A DNA stretch of 64,000 nucleotides from Cedecea lapagei (GTDB lineage: Bacteria; Pseudomonadota; Gammaproteobacteria; Enterobacterales; Enterobacteriaceae). The position numbers and the translations under genes were made by a program. The DNA is taken from positions 3,596,001-3,660,000 of the forward strand of contig NZ_LR134201.1 in assembly GCF_900635955.1 (NCBI RefSeq). Reading direction: 5' to 3'. Below, one piece after another: positions 51,816 to 61,344 of this stretch (its first letter is position 1; each line of letters opens with the position of its first letter). Below the pieces are notes generated by a model. That model did no database searches and was not told the DNA's origin. It saw only the letters and a program-made list of their open reading frames with translations.

Positions 51816-52343
51816 TTACTGGAATTCGAGTGTGAAGATTGCTGTCGCGTTGACGTGCCCGGCGGTCACCGGCAGTTGGGTCGCCATCAGGCGGGCATAA
51901 AAATTAAGCATATTGGTCTGCCCCGGCACCAGCGTGGTCCAGGGAATAGCCGCCGACCCCGCGTTGATGGGCATCGGCGCCTGGCCGGCGTTGAGGATCT
52001 GTATTCCCATTCCCGCCGCGGCCAGCGCCCCACCGTCCAGCTTTAACAGGCTGGTGTTCACGCTGTCTGCCACGCCGGTAAAGCCCACCTTCACCGCCGT
52101 AGCCAGCCCTCCGCAAGGCGAAAGCACGATGCTAAAAGGCACCAGGGGCGTTGTGGCCCCAACGGCGTAAAACTGTTTTGCCGCGTTATTCATCAGATCC
52201 ACGGTGAAATCTTTGGACTCTGCGGCAACCGAACAAGCATTGTCCCGGACGTTACCGCTAATGGTGATGGTGCTGTCCGCCGCTTCCGCACTGGCGGCGA
52301 GCAGTGACAGGGCGATCCCGACGATATAAAGAGATTTAGTCAT
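51816..52343 (-). CDS. fimF: Type 1 fimbrial tip subunit FimF
   Basis: 175 residues, signal peptide about 1-21 (AEA-A). Mature start ADSTITISGNVRDNACSVAA matches FimF; second Cys in LSPCGGLATAVKVGF; ends VNATAIFTLEFQ. Adaptor between the FimA rod and FimG. 12-base gap to fimG, 9 bases after fimD. Confidence 0.94.
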   Translation of the reverse strand: MTKSLYIVGIALSLLAASAEAADSTITISGNVRDNACSVAAESKDFTVDLMNNAAKQFYAVGATTPLVPFSIVLSPCGGLATAVKVGFTGVADSVNTSLLKLDGGALAAAGMGIQILNAGQAPMPINAGSAAIPWTTLVPGQTNMLNFYARLMATQLPVTAGHVNATAIFTLEFQ

Positions 52344-52352
52344 TCCTGTTCC

Positions 52353-54986
52353 TTAGCGGCACGTCGCCGAAAGCGAGCTCAACATCTGCTTCTGGCTCTC
52401 TTCGCCCAGACGGTAGTCAGCCACACAGCTGGCATCCGGCCCGTCTCCCCATTTGGCCAGCACTTTACCCGCCAGCGGCATACCGCTCAGGTAAACCTGC
52501 CCAGCGTCAGCCACAATACTGCTCACCGGCAGCGCCTCGGCGGTCACGACTGCGCCGAAGGGGACAGGTTTTCCGTTATGGGTCAGCGTCATCAGCATTT
52601 TCACCCCTACCTGCGGTTTGAACTCCGCACGCACGATGGCGCCGTGGGTCGGCACGACGTTAGCCACCGCATCCTGAAGATCGACGTTGTCCGCCAGGGT
52701 GTTGGTATCCAGTGCGATCCTGTTTTCACGGTATTCACTGGCATAAGGGAGCACGGCATAGCCGCGCCAGTCGGTACGGACGCCGGTTTGGTTCTCGACT
52801 TTCACGTTGTCCGCGCCCGGCGCTTTTACCAGCACAACCGTACTGTTCAGGGGCTGGCTAAAGGTCACGCCGTCTGCGTGCGCCAGCATGCCGCCGCTCG
52901 CCCCGTAGTAGACCTGCCGCAGGCCATCGCTACGGCTGTAGCCCACGTTTGCGTTGCCGTATCCTCCGCGGTAGTTGAGTGCGGCATAGCCGGTGCTGCT
53001 GTTGTTCCCTTCCCCGCCGCCCGCATAGCCCGTCTGCACGCTGTAGCTCAGGTTGTTATCCTCCAGCAGGGTGCCGTAAAGCCCGGCAAGGTTGGTCATG
53101 CGGCCGTTAAGATCGTGCGACATGCTGTAGCTCGCATTAGCATTACGCCACACAGATTTGCTGTCGGAACGCAGCCAATGACTGAAGGGGATATTGACGT
53201 TGAGCGCCAGCATTTGGTCGCGCCCGTCCTGCCAGGCGTTTTTTGTCAGGCTGTAGCTGACCGTCCAGTTGATGTCATCTACGGCGGTATTCAGTCCAAC
53301 CTGCATCTGCTCATCTGCGCTGCTGCTGTTCCAGTAGGTCTGGTGGCTTCCGCTGAGATAGAGCGTTGCCGTCCGGCCCAGCTGCTGAGTCAGGCTAAGC
53401 TGCACCCTGCCGCGCTTGCTGTAGGCGAGGTTGTAGTAGTCGGTCAGCTTCGGTTTTACCTGAATAACACCATCCTGAGTTTCTACGCTGTAACCGCTCA
53501 TCCGGCTGTAGGCAGTATCCGCCAGCGTAAAATAGCCGCTTGTTGAGTAGCGGTAGCCCACCAGCTGGATGTTCGTGCCCAGCTCCGTCAGCGATTTGTT
53601 ATAGAGGAAGCGAAGAGACTGCCCCTGATGATCGCTCTCATCTGCGAGCTTCGCGTTAGCCTGGGTGACGTCCATGGAGAGCGCGCCCAGCACGCCCATG
53701 TTTTTCCCCACGCCAAGGTTGAAGGCACGGTAACGATCGGCAAGCTGGCTGCCGCCATACAGCGTCCAGCCATCAGGCAGGCCATGCAGTACGGTGCCCT
53801 GGAAGAACTTCGGCTCTTCCTGCTGGCTATTGCCGCTGCGATATTCGCCGGCGGTCAGGGAGAATCGCGTGCGTCCTTCACGCTGTAAGACAGGCACGGA
53901 CGACCAGGGCACGCTAAAGTTCTGGCTGCTGCCGTCGGTTTCTTTGATCGTCACCTGCAGATCGCCGCCGCTGCTTGCGGCGTAGAGATCGTTAATGGTG
54001 AAAGGCCCCGGAGGAACGGTTCCCTGATAAATTTCATAGCCATTTTGCTTAACGATGACATGGGCCGTTCCACGGGCGATCCCACGGATTACCGGCGCAA
54101 AGCCTTTCATACTGTCGGGCAGCATATTGTCGTCGGAGGCCAGCTGAGCCCCCCGAAAGTTGATGCCGTCAAAGACATCGCTATTGGTATAACTGTCGCC
54201 CAGCGTTAACCGCGACCGCAGCGGAGTAATATCCCGCTCAAGCCAGGTGTTGACGTGCTGCCATTTGTTTTCATTGCCTGAAGAGCTTCCCCCGCTGTTG
54301 TAGCTCCAGGTGGTATTGTCACGCAGTCGCCACGCCCCGAGGTTAATGCCGCTCTGCAGGTTCAGCCAGGCATAGTTGCTGGTGCCACCGCGATCGTTTT
54401 GCACGTTGTTGCCGGTGAAGTTGTAGTTCAGTAGGCCGGCACTAATGCCGCTGTCCCAGCGTTCCGGTGGAATGTATCCTCTGGCGCGATTTCCCATAAA
54501 TGCCTGCGGCACCGTCAGGCTCAGCCTTTGCTGGCCGACGTCAAACTGGGTGGTCGACTCCTTGATAAATTCAGTCATCGGCACACAGGCATCCGATGCC
54601 AGGGCATTCATGCCCGCAATAGCCGACACGTTGACGCCCATCTCAGCCCATTGCTCACGCGTCAGGCAGGGGACGAGGCCGCTACCGTTGTGAGCCGCGG
54701 TGAATCTGACGTCGCGCGTGGTCATAAAGCCCTCGTTGAGATAAATATCAACGCGGTAGGTCCCCGGCGGCGCTTCCTGTCCGTTTTCAAAACCGGACAA
54801 ATCCGCCACGGAGGCGGGATCGTCAGCTAAAAAACGAGGGTTAAAATAGAGATCCGCGTGGGCGGAGAAGGCCTGCATAGCGATCAAAAGCGCCAGCGGC
54901 GTCTGCACCAGAGTAAAAACAGAAACTAATTTGCGCCGAGGGCGACGGGAACCAAGGCGCGCTAATCCATATTTTAGATGTGACAT
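52353..54986 (-). CDS. fimD: Type 1 fimbrial usher FimD
   Basis: 877 residues, full length. Signal region to about 44 (FSAHAD), N-terminal domain LYFNPRFLADDPASVADLSG, the gating strand NFRGAQLASDDNMLPDSMKG, barrel and plug, and the C-terminal domain ending in a Cys (SATCR). Secretes FimC-bound subunits and assembles the rod. Preceded by a 17-base palindrome in the gap from fimC. Confidence 0.95.
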   Translation of the reverse strand: MSHLKYGLARLGSRRPRRKLVSVFTLVQTPLALLIAMQAFSAHADLYFNPRFLADDPASVADLSGFENGQEAPPGTYRVDIYLNEGFMTTRDVRFTAAHNGSGLVPCLTREQWAEMGVNVSAIAGMNALASDACVPMTEFIKESTTQFDVGQQRLSLTVPQAFMGNRARGYIPPERWDSGISAGLLNYNFTGNNVQNDRGGTSNYAWLNLQSGINLGAWRLRDNTTWSYNSGGSSSGNENKWQHVNTWLERDITPLRSRLTLGDSYTNSDVFDGINFRGAQLASDDNMLPDSMKGFAPVIRGIARGTAHVIVKQNGYEIYQGTVPPGPFTINDLYAASSGGDLQVTIKETDGSSQNFSVPWSSVPVLQREGRTRFSLTAGEYRSGNSQQEEPKFFQGTVLHGLPDGWTLYGGSQLADRYRAFNLGVGKNMGVLGALSMDVTQANAKLADESDHQGQSLRFLYNKSLTELGTNIQLVGYRYSTSGYFTLADTAYSRMSGYSVETQDGVIQVKPKLTDYYNLAYSKRGRVQLSLTQQLGRTATLYLSGSHQTYWNSSSADEQMQVGLNTAVDDINWTVSYSLTKNAWQDGRDQMLALNVNIPFSHWLRSDSKSVWRNANASYSMSHDLNGRMTNLAGLYGTLLEDNNLSYSVQTGYAGGGEGNNSSTGYAALNYRGGYGNANVGYSRSDGLRQVYYGASGGMLAHADGVTFSQPLNSTVVLVKAPGADNVKVENQTGVRTDWRGYAVLPYASEYRENRIALDTNTLADNVDLQDAVANVVPTHGAIVRAEFKPQVGVKMLMTLTHNGKPVPFGAVVTAEALPVSSIVADAGQVYLSGMPLAGKVLAKWGDGPDASCVADYRLGEESQKQMLSSLSATCR

Positions 54987-55040
54987 TGTCCCTCCGGTCC
55001 GATTTCGCCCGGCAGTCAGTTCTTCATAGTTATTTAATGC

Positions 55041-55057
55041 AGGACGGCCCGTCCTGA
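55041..55057. repeat. 17-bp palindrome between fimC and fimD
   Basis: caggacgg-c-ccgtcctg, perfect over 8 bp each side, directly after the fimC stop. A shorter version, gacgg-g-ccgtc, lies in the fimA-fimI gap at 56386-56396. Confidence 0.7.
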
Positions 55058-55058
55058 A

Positions 55059-55802
55059 TTACTGGATAACGCTCTGCATCCGTGGAGTCAGCGCACCGTA
55101 ATCGTTAATTGTCTGCCAGGTGATGTTGCTCCCGGCGTCGGCCGGCAGCTTCACGGAGGCTTTTCCCATCGGAGGGACAAGCGCATTGTCAAGCACCCGG
55201 GTGCCGACATTAATATCCGTCACCGTCAGGTAATACGGGGTGGGGTTATTCAATATGAGCTGGCCATTGCTGCGGCTGAAAGTCAGCTTTTCCGCAGCCT
55301 TATCGGGTGCCAGCGCCAGGTTATCCGGGCGATAGTAAAGTTTAATTCGGCTAATGATCGCCAGCTGCAGCGTGTTCTCATTTAGCTTTGATCTTTCCAT
55401 GGAAGGAATGGCTTTGACGTTAAGCCAGAACAGGCTTTCCCGGTCCTTTGGCAACTGGTTATTAGTCGCATCCAGGATGCGCAGCGTACTCTCTTTCTTG
55501 CCCTTCATGGCAAACAGGGGCGGCGTAATAACAAAACGGCTGTCTTTATTGCCGTCCGCATTCTCTACCCACGACTGAATAAGATAAGTACTTTTTTCAT
55601 CATTGCTGGTCACCGCCAGCTGCACCTGCTTTTGCCCTTCAGGGTAAACCACGCGAGTTGCTCCCAGCGCAACCCCTGCCTGCGCAGGAGCCATAAAGCC
55701 CAGCGTCGCCATCATCATCATCGCCGCCAGAAAACCACGGCCTTTGTGTCTGCTTTTTATCACGCCCGCACCTTTGTCCTTATCGTTGCTGTTTGTGTCC
55801 AT
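55059..55802 (-). CDS. fimC: Type 1 fimbrial chaperone FimC
   Basis: 247 residues with a long signal region (to about 42, PAQA-G). PapD-like: VALGATRVVYPEGQKQVQLA, STYLIQSWVENADGNKDSRF, FVITPPLFAMKGKKESTLRI, RESLFWLNVKAIPS and RIKLYYRPDNL. Escorts FimA/I/F/G/H through the periplasm to FimD. 15 bases after fimI. Confidence 0.94.
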   Translation of the reverse strand: MDTNSNDKDKGAGVIKSRHKGRGFLAAMMMMATLGFMAPAQAGVALGATRVVYPEGQKQVQLAVTSNDEKSTYLIQSWVENADGNKDSRFVITPPLFAMKGKKESTLRILDATNNQLPKDRESLFWLNVKAIPSMERSKLNENTLQLAIISRIKLYYRPDNLALAPDKAAEKLTFSRSNGQLILNNPTPYYLTVTDINVGTRVLDNALVPPMGKASVKLPADAGSNITWQTINDYGALTPRMQSVIQ

Positions 55803-55817
55803 TACGTCCGCCGCCCG

Positions 55818-56357
55818 CTACAGATAGGTCAAAGAAAACCAAGCCTGAGCATTCGCCAACCCGCCGGTAACCTGATGGCCGGTGGCACGATATTTAGCGA
55901 TAAAATGGAGAGTATTTGGCCCGGGGTAGATACGGGTCCAGATCTTTGCGGGCTCGTTCAGCGGGATCTCCCGCTCTTCGGCATCAAAGAGCGCAACGCC
56001 GACCCCTTCGGCAATGCCGGGCCCCTCGCCCACCGAGAGCACTGCCGGGTTTTTACCGTCAGCAACGCCCATAAACGCCACGCCGACGTGTCGGCTGACG
56101 TTGGTATTACAGTCCTGAAGGTGGAGTGCGAAAGGAACCGGATCGCTGTCTTCTCCAGCTGCCCTGAAGCGATTGCTGCTGATCCTGCCCATTTCAACCG
56201 TCATTTGACGGTCGCCCGCCTCGACGCGGCAGGATTCGGCAATAATGGTGCCCTGGAAGCGCATGTTGCCCCCGGGGAGCATTACATTCGCATTATTGCC
56301 GGCCAGCGCCAGCGATGGCAGAAGAACGACCCATAACACCAGCTTGATTCCACTCAT
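55818..56357 (-). CDS. fimI: Type 1 fimbrial minor subunit FimI
   Basis: 179 residues from ATG 56357 (AAGGTG 7 bases upstream). Signal peptide about 1-20, then MLPGGNMRFQGTIIAESCRV, VGVAFMGVADGKNPAVLSVG and NAQAWFSLTYL, close to Escherichia coli FimI. Thought to terminate the rod at the usher. Between fimA and fimC as in the classical order. Confidence 0.93.
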   Translation of the reverse strand: MSGIKLVLWVVLLPSLALAGNNANVMLPGGNMRFQGTIIAESCRVEAGDRQMTVEMGRISSNRFRAAGEDSDPVPFALHLQDCNTNVSRHVGVAFMGVADGKNPAVLSVGEGPGIAEGVGVALFDAEEREIPLNEPAKIWTRIYPGPNTLHFIAKYRATGHQVTGGLANAQAWFSLTYL

Positions 56358-56432
56358 CGTTATCACCTTCAAATCCATAGTAGATGACGGGCCGTCCCTG
56401 GCCCCGGATGCTATCCCTGTCCGTCTGACGAA

Positions 56433-56972
56433 TTACTCGTACTGAACTTTAAAGGTCGCGTCCGCGTTGGCAGTACCTGCAGTCGCCGCGCCCAGCGCGA
56501 TGTAACGAGCCTGGAATGGAATGATGTTGGTGCCGTCGTTCAGCGTGGTTTGAGCGCTGAAGGTTGCGCCATCCAGAGCCAGCGCGGTGCTGGTGTTGTC
56601 GAGGATCTGAATACCTACGTTGGTCGCGCCGCCCGCAGCAGAGCTTTGAATCGCCAGAGTATCCGGTTTACCGGTTACGGCTACGCCAGAAAATGCAACG
56701 GAAGCTTTGGTGGCGACCGTGGTATCGCAGTCATCCAGCTGAATATTGAAACCTACAGCAGTGCTGGTGTTACCTTCCGCCGCCAGTCTGGCGGAACGCA
56801 CCTGGCCCAGCTGAACCGTCTGATCTACAGAACCCGCATCTACGGCACAGGCTGCGTTAACGATTTCACCCTTGAAATGAACGGTGCCACCGTTAACCGT
56901 CGCTGCGTAGGCCGTTACGGAGCTCAAAGACAGGGCTGACAGAACAACCAGAGCCAGATTTTTGATTTTCAT
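56433..56972 (-). CDS. fimA: Type 1 fimbrial major subunit FimA
   Basis: 179 residues. Signal peptide about 1-23 (AYA-A), mature ATVNGGTVHFKGEIVNAACA, SVDQTVQLGQVRSARLAAEG, a second Cys in LDDCDTTVATKASVAF, ending ATFKVQYE. Forms the helical rod. Strong RBS AAGGAATAAATT before the ATG. First gene of fimAICDFGH(K). Confidence 0.95.
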   Translation of the reverse strand: MKIKNLALVVLSALSLSSVTAYAATVNGGTVHFKGEIVNAACAVDAGSVDQTVQLGQVRSARLAAEGNTSTAVGFNIQLDDCDTTVATKASVAFSGVAVTGKPDTLAIQSSAAGGATNVGIQILDNTSTALALDGATFSAQTTLNDGTNIIPFQARYIALGAATAGTANADATFKVQYE

Positions 56973-57653
56973 AATTTATTCCTTTAAACAATTTCAATAA
57001 AACTAATCAGAACCGGCAGTCGCAATGCCTTCCATATGACCTATGTTTCAGCTTCACGAAACGATCGCCTATTCACATAAGCTCGCCCCAATGAGAGCTA
57101 CCCTCTCAATTATTGGTGGGAGCCGGGGGTGAATATTAATAAAATATCTTTAATCGTCCTTGAAATTATATTTAACAAAATAGCAATATATAGACATAAC
57201 CTTGATTTTAAATGCTTTTTATATTTAATCCTATTAGGAATCCTCCTTTAAAACATTCTCGTCTGGTATTGAAAAATTAATTTGTGTTGACATTCCTCAC
57301 GCTGTAAAGAAACTAGAGGCGACACAGTACCATTCACTTAAAAATCATAAACACACTCACCCAAAGCCCATAAGGATATTTATGCTTAAAATAATTATAA
57401 AACATTCATTACACTGGATTTATCATTAATATTACGGAGATATGACACATCCTTCTTTTCATTAAAAGGAACTTAATATGCACGCTTAATAGAACAGATC
57501 ACCGCAAATTTTCGTTTGCAATTTATCACTGTAATACCTGACGCGAGCATCTTCTATACTGCGTCGGCCGGGCTTTCACATATCAAAAACACCTCTGGCG
57601 AGGATATACCAATCAATAAAACCTATTGCATTGGATATAGAAAATAGTGACTA
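56973..57653. promoter_or_regulatory. fimA upstream region between fimA and the second HTH-EAL gene
   Basis: 681 AT-rich bases between divergent fimA and the HTH-EAL gene at 57654. I searched by eye for the 9-bp TTGGGGCCA ends of the Escherichia coli fimS switch and did not find them. There is an imperfect hairpin ccaat-gagag / ctctc-aatt-attgg at 57088-57116, about 115 bases before fimA, that could be an operator. No ORF. Confidence 0.6.
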
Positions 57654-59159
57654 ATGGATATTGATATGAATGTAACTTCACCGTTATTGCCTGTGCCATG
57701 TAAACCATCTCACGTTGAGTTTGTTTACCACATACTTTCCGCATGCTATTTTTCTGCAACCGGCTTATCCACGTTGCTTCATGAAAATGGGGTAAATGCT
57801 AAGCTACTCAGTCCTGGAAAAAACCCCAGGCTGCTGCCGAAAAAAAACGATAATGATGAATTTAGCTATCTCATTGTATTTATTCCTGAAGATCCCTTTC
57901 ATATGCTGATGACCCTGAAAAGTCTGATGTCATTACTGCAAATAAACCATCACAATATAAATATCATCATCATCAGTAGCCTGTCTGCGTCATGGCTGTT
58001 CAGCTATTTCAAAAACGTTATGCCGCGCAGCGCTAATCTCAACACCATCAAGATAGTCAGCATTTATGCCAGCGTGGTAAAAATAAGAAACACGCTTCTC
58101 AAGGATATCAAAAGCATCCCAACGCTTGCATCGCTTGCCAGACAGGAAGAAAGAAACGGCGGATTACGCCACGAGGGACTTACCCTCCATGAGATTAATA
58201 CGCTGCTTGATCTTTTCAGCATTCCGAATCCAGACAAGACCGAGGCGGTAAAAAACTTCAGCACAAAAACACTCTATAACCTGCGCTCAAGCGGGTTAAA
58301 AAAGCTGGCAGCCATCCACCCGATGATGGCCAGGCTGTTACCAGGCAGGCATCGCAGGGCGCAACGCCAGTCGCGAACCAGGAGCTTAACGGTAAAAATG
58401 TTGAGCAGCGAAGAGAGAAAAATCACCCATGCTTTGCAGCATGGCTTAATCTTTCCTGTCTTTCAGCCGGTGGTGGACAGCGGGATGAATATCGTCGGCT
58501 TTGAACTCTTTTGCCGCTGGTACACCAACGGTAAGGTGCTGCTACCTCATGATTTTTTCCCGGAGATCAAAACCAAAGACACATGGATAATGCTCACGGC
58601 CTACATCATCAGAGAAGCCGTGGTGAGTATAAATAAGTATGCCGGCAAGCTGGAATTTTCAGTCAATGTTCCGGCCGCGCTTCTCGATAACAATGCGCTG
58701 TTTAAAATCGTAGAAACGGCCAGGGCACAGCTTGTTGAGCAGGCCTGGGTGAAATGCCTGGTACTGGATATCAACGAAAATGTTGATTTATCACGCGAGT
58801 CAAAAACGGTGAAATTATTGAATAAGCTGAGCGGCCTTGGCGTCAGGCTCGCGCTTGATGACTGCTTCTCACAAAACAGCGTGGCGTTTCCCATCAGACA
58901 GATAAATTTTAATAGCTACAAGCTCGATCGTTATATTGTAGAAACCTTTCTCAATCATCATGATGATAAAAATCTTATTCAGGGTTTAGTCTATTACGCC
59001 GGGGTAATTGGCAGCCAATGTGTCGCAGAGGGCGTGGATAGCTTACAGAAATTCCTGATGCTAAAGGAAATAGGCGTTCATCTCTTTCAGGGATACTATA
59101 TTTCAAAGCCGATACTCCGTGAGGAGCTGGATACTTTAATATACCGCGGTTTTCAGTAA
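57654..59159 (+). CDS. Second FimK-like HTH-EAL regulator, divergent from fimA
   Basis: 501 residues with the same plan as the fimH-adjacent protein: receiver-like N-terminus (VEFVYHILSACYFSATGLST), a helix-turn-helix (about 180-220, LTLHEINTLLDLFSIPNPDK ... TKTLYNLRSSGLKKLAA), and an EAL-type domain (about 245-500). Here the motif is more worn: EAL is ELF (FELFCRW), LEITE is LDINEN with Glu replaced by Asp, and loop 6 is DDCFSQNS. FSVNVPA, YKLDR, CVAEGVDS and FQGYYISK remain. It probably binds rather than hydrolyses c-di-GMP and, by position, controls fimA. Confidence 0.78.
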   Translation: MDIDMNVTSPLLPVPCKPSHVEFVYHILSACYFSATGLSTLLHENGVNAKLLSPGKNPRLLPKKNDNDEFSYLIVFIPEDPFHMLMTLKSLMSLLQINHHNINIIIISSLSASWLFSYFKNVMPRSANLNTIKIVSIYASVVKIRNTLLKDIKSIPTLASLARQEERNGGLRHEGLTLHEINTLLDLFSIPNPDKTEAVKNFSTKTLYNLRSSGLKKLAAIHPMMARLLPGRHRRAQRQSRTRSLTVKMLSSEERKITHALQHGLIFPVFQPVVDSGMNIVGFELFCRWYTNGKVLLPHDFFPEIKTKDTWIMLTAYIIREAVVSINKYAGKLEFSVNVPAALLDNNALFKIVETARAQLVEQAWVKCLVLDINENVDLSRESKTVKLLNKLSGLGVRLALDDCFSQNSVAFPIRQINFNSYKLDRYIVETFLNHHDDKNLIQGLVYYAGVIGSQCVAEGVDSLQKFLMLKEIGVHLFQGYYISKPILREELDTLIYRGFQ

Positions 59160-59374
59160 ACTCTGGACGCCCTCTTATTTAAAAATAACCATTCACAAAT
59201 TTGGTTTCTCCAGGCGGAAATTTAAAAGAAATTTTCTGCTGGTAGCCTGTTTATCATCCTACGATAAGATGAAAATTCGGTTTTTTTACGTATGTATAAT
59301 GAATAAACAAGCAGATTATTCGCGTTAATTTGCTCCGCCCGCCAACGACCACAACCTAATTAAGGATAAACCCG

Positions 59375-59408
59375 AAAACGGCAAGGTAGACATCCTCTTT
59401 GCCGTTTT
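59375..59408 (-). terminator. Hairpin after the AraC-family gene
   Basis: Perfect 10-bp stem aaaacggcaa (59375-59384) / ttgccgtttt (59399-59408), 50 bases downstream of the AraC-type gene, ending in four T on either strand. Probably its terminator; may also stop the rightward HTH-EAL transcript. Confidence 0.65.
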
Positions 59409-59458
59409 ACCGCTTTTCAGGGGACGGCCTCACCTGCCCGCCTTGAGCCGCTGCGCGA

Positions 59459-60343
59459 TCAATCTTTAACTGCTGAAGGATCGGGCCCGCTGAATCGGGA
59501 AACATCACGTATCGGCGGCAGGCCAAACATACGCGCATATTCCCGGCTAAACTGGGATGGACTTTCATAGCCGACGGAAAATGCGATCGCCGCGGCATCA
59601 CGAGACTCGAACAGCAGCAGCCTTCTGGCCGTCAGCAGGCGTAGCCTTTTCTGATACTGGATCGGCGTCATCGCGGTAATCGATCTGAAATGACGGTAAA
59701 AGGCTGCGATGCTCATCCCCGTCATCGTGGCAAGCGACTCAATGCGAAAAGGTTCAGCATAGTGGGCGCGGATCCAGTCGATTGCGCGGCGGACCTGAGC
59801 TAAACGGCTATCCGTGCTGGCTATCTGCCGCAGCAAGTGCCCCTGAGGCCCCTGCAGAACGCGAAAAAGGATTTCACGCTCAATCATCGGTGCGAGCACC
59901 GCAACCTCATTCGGCCTGTCGACCAGGCGCATCAGGCGAAGCCAGGCGTCAATAAGCTCCGGCGTAGCATCTGAAACGGCAAAATCCGTTCCGGACTTTG
60001 CCTGGGCCTTTTCTCCTGAGTCAACCAGCATGGCCGCAATGATGGAGGGGTCTAGCTTCAGGCTAAGGGCGAGATACGGAGCTCCCGGCCCCTCGGAATA
60101 AATCTGGCCGATCGCCGGCATATCCACAGGGATAAGAAAATAGGTTGCCGGTCTGAACCGTAGAATCTGATTTCCCAGCGATAAGCTCTTGGTTCCCTGG
60201 AGAACAAGATGGAGCATCGGCTCATAAACCTGATCCGAACAGGCTTCCGCTCTGACCATCGCGACACGGGGGATCGCCGTGGCGGTCCATTTGTCTCCGG
60301 CACGTTTGGCGATGGCGCGTAACTCTTCCATAGGCGTATTCAT
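59459..60343 (-). CDS. AraC-family transcriptional regulator
   Basis: 294 residues from ATG 60343 with GGAGG just upstream; a longer in-frame form starts inside the promoter region and is unlikely. N-terminal AraC_N cupin-type domain (HLVLQGTKSLSLGNQILRFR, TYFLIPVDMPAIGQ), then two helix-turn-helix motifs (RIESLATMTGMSIAAFYRHF and DAAAIAFSVGYESPSQFSRE). Divergent from the SDR gene with about 150 bases between, so it most likely controls that gene and itself. Ligand unknown. Confidence 0.92.
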   Translation of the reverse strand: MNTPMEELRAIAKRAGDKWTATAIPRVAMVRAEACSDQVYEPMLHLVLQGTKSLSLGNQILRFRPATYFLIPVDMPAIGQIYSEGPGAPYLALSLKLDPSIIAAMLVDSGEKAQAKSGTDFAVSDATPELIDAWLRLMRLVDRPNEVAVLAPMIEREILFRVLQGPQGHLLRQIASTDSRLAQVRRAIDWIRAHYAEPFRIESLATMTGMSIAAFYRHFRSITAMTPIQYQKRLRLLTARRLLLFESRDAAAIAFSVGYESPSQFSREYARMFGLPPIRDVSRFSGPDPSAVKD

Positions 60344-60494
60344 GCCCTCCACTATAGCACGGCAATTAATATGAGAAGAATAGGCAAGCACATGCGAGGA
60401 ATAGGCACGTGGGAACAGAGTCGAATCGCTTAATCTACCCCCCAACCCAACGGCCAAACGAACGTAATTCGTGAACCTAACCCAAGGATCTCAA

Positions 60495-61247
60495 ATGAAA
60501 TTAAGCGGAAAAATAGCTGTCGTCACCGGAGCATCGGCCGGCATTGGAGCTGGCATCGCCAAAGCCCTCGGTGCTGAAGGCGCAACGGTTATCGTCAACT
60601 ACGCCACCAGTAAGACCGGCGCAGATGCCGTCGTTTCGTCTATCGAGTCAGCGGGTGGAAAGGCGGTAGCCGTGCAGGCGGACATGAGCAATTCGGCCGA
60701 CGTTATTCGCCTGTTCGACAAGGTCAAGGCAGATTACGGCAAGGTGGATGTGCTGGTGAACAACGCGGGTATCGCGGTATTTGAAATGGTCGCCGATTTC
60801 ACCGAAGAGGCTTTCCACAAGCAGTTCAATGTCAATGTGCTGGGCTATTTTCTGGCGATACGGGAAGCGGTGAAGCTTTTTGACAGCGCCGGTGGCAGCA
60901 TCATCAACATCAGCTCGATCCTCAGTACCGATCCCTATCTGGCTTCCAGCGTCTATTCAGCCACAAAAGGGGCTGTGGACACGCTTACTTTTGCGCTTGC
61001 CCGTGAACTTGGTCCACGCGGGATTCGGGTTAACTCGATCTTACCCGGGCATACTAATACGCCGGGCACTGATGGAAATTTCGCCGGCGACCTTGGTACA
61101 AAGCTGCTTGCGGGAACGCCGCTGGGACGCTTCGGAGAAGCAGAAGATATCGCCCCTGTCGCTGTTTTTCTCGCTTCGGAGGATTCACACTGGGTCACGG
61201 GTGAGTCTATTCGTGCTGCCGGCGGGGTTCGCGGCGTCGGGTATTGA
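60495..61247 (+). CDS. Short-chain dehydrogenase/reductase
   Basis: 250 residues from ATG 60495 with AAGGA upstream. Classical SDR: cofactor motif TGASAGIG (11-18), NNAGIAVFE, catalytic Ser in INISSIL and YSATK, and LGRFGEAEDIAPVAVFLASE near the C-terminus. Similar to 3-oxoacyl-ACP-reductase-like or glucose dehydrogenase-like SDRs; the substrate is not readable. Divergent from its likely AraC-type regulator, a common detoxification pair. Confidence 0.92.
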   Translation: MKLSGKIAVVTGASAGIGAGIAKALGAEGATVIVNYATSKTGADAVVSSIESAGGKAVAVQADMSNSADVIRLFDKVKADYGKVDVLVNNAGIAVFEMVADFTEEAFHKQFNVNVLGYFLAIREAVKLFDSAGGSIINISSILSTDPYLASSVYSATKGAVDTLTFALARELGPRGIRVNSILPGHTNTPGTDGNFAGDLGTKLLAGTPLGRFGEAEDIAPVAVFLASEDSHWVTGESIRAAGGVRGVGY

Positions 61248-61313
61248 CGCCTGCTCGTATGCCGGGAAAGCATTAGCCACCGTCAAGACGCTGGTGTGAA
61301 GGCGAGTGGACAA

Positions 61314-61344
61314 GCCTGGGTTCGGTAGAATACCGAACTCAGGC
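61314..61344. terminator. Hairpin after the SDR gene
   Basis: 14-bp stem gcctgggttcggta / taccgaactcaggc with one mismatch and loop GAA, 67 bases after the stop. No T-run on either strand; probably a transcript end or a stabilising structure. Confidence 0.5.

Noticed and set aside
56973..57653. Escherichia coli-type fimS invertible element
   Set aside because: No TTGGGGCCA-type inverted ends were found by eye and no recombinase gene is adjacent; the only inverted repeat seen is a short hairpin at 57088-57116.
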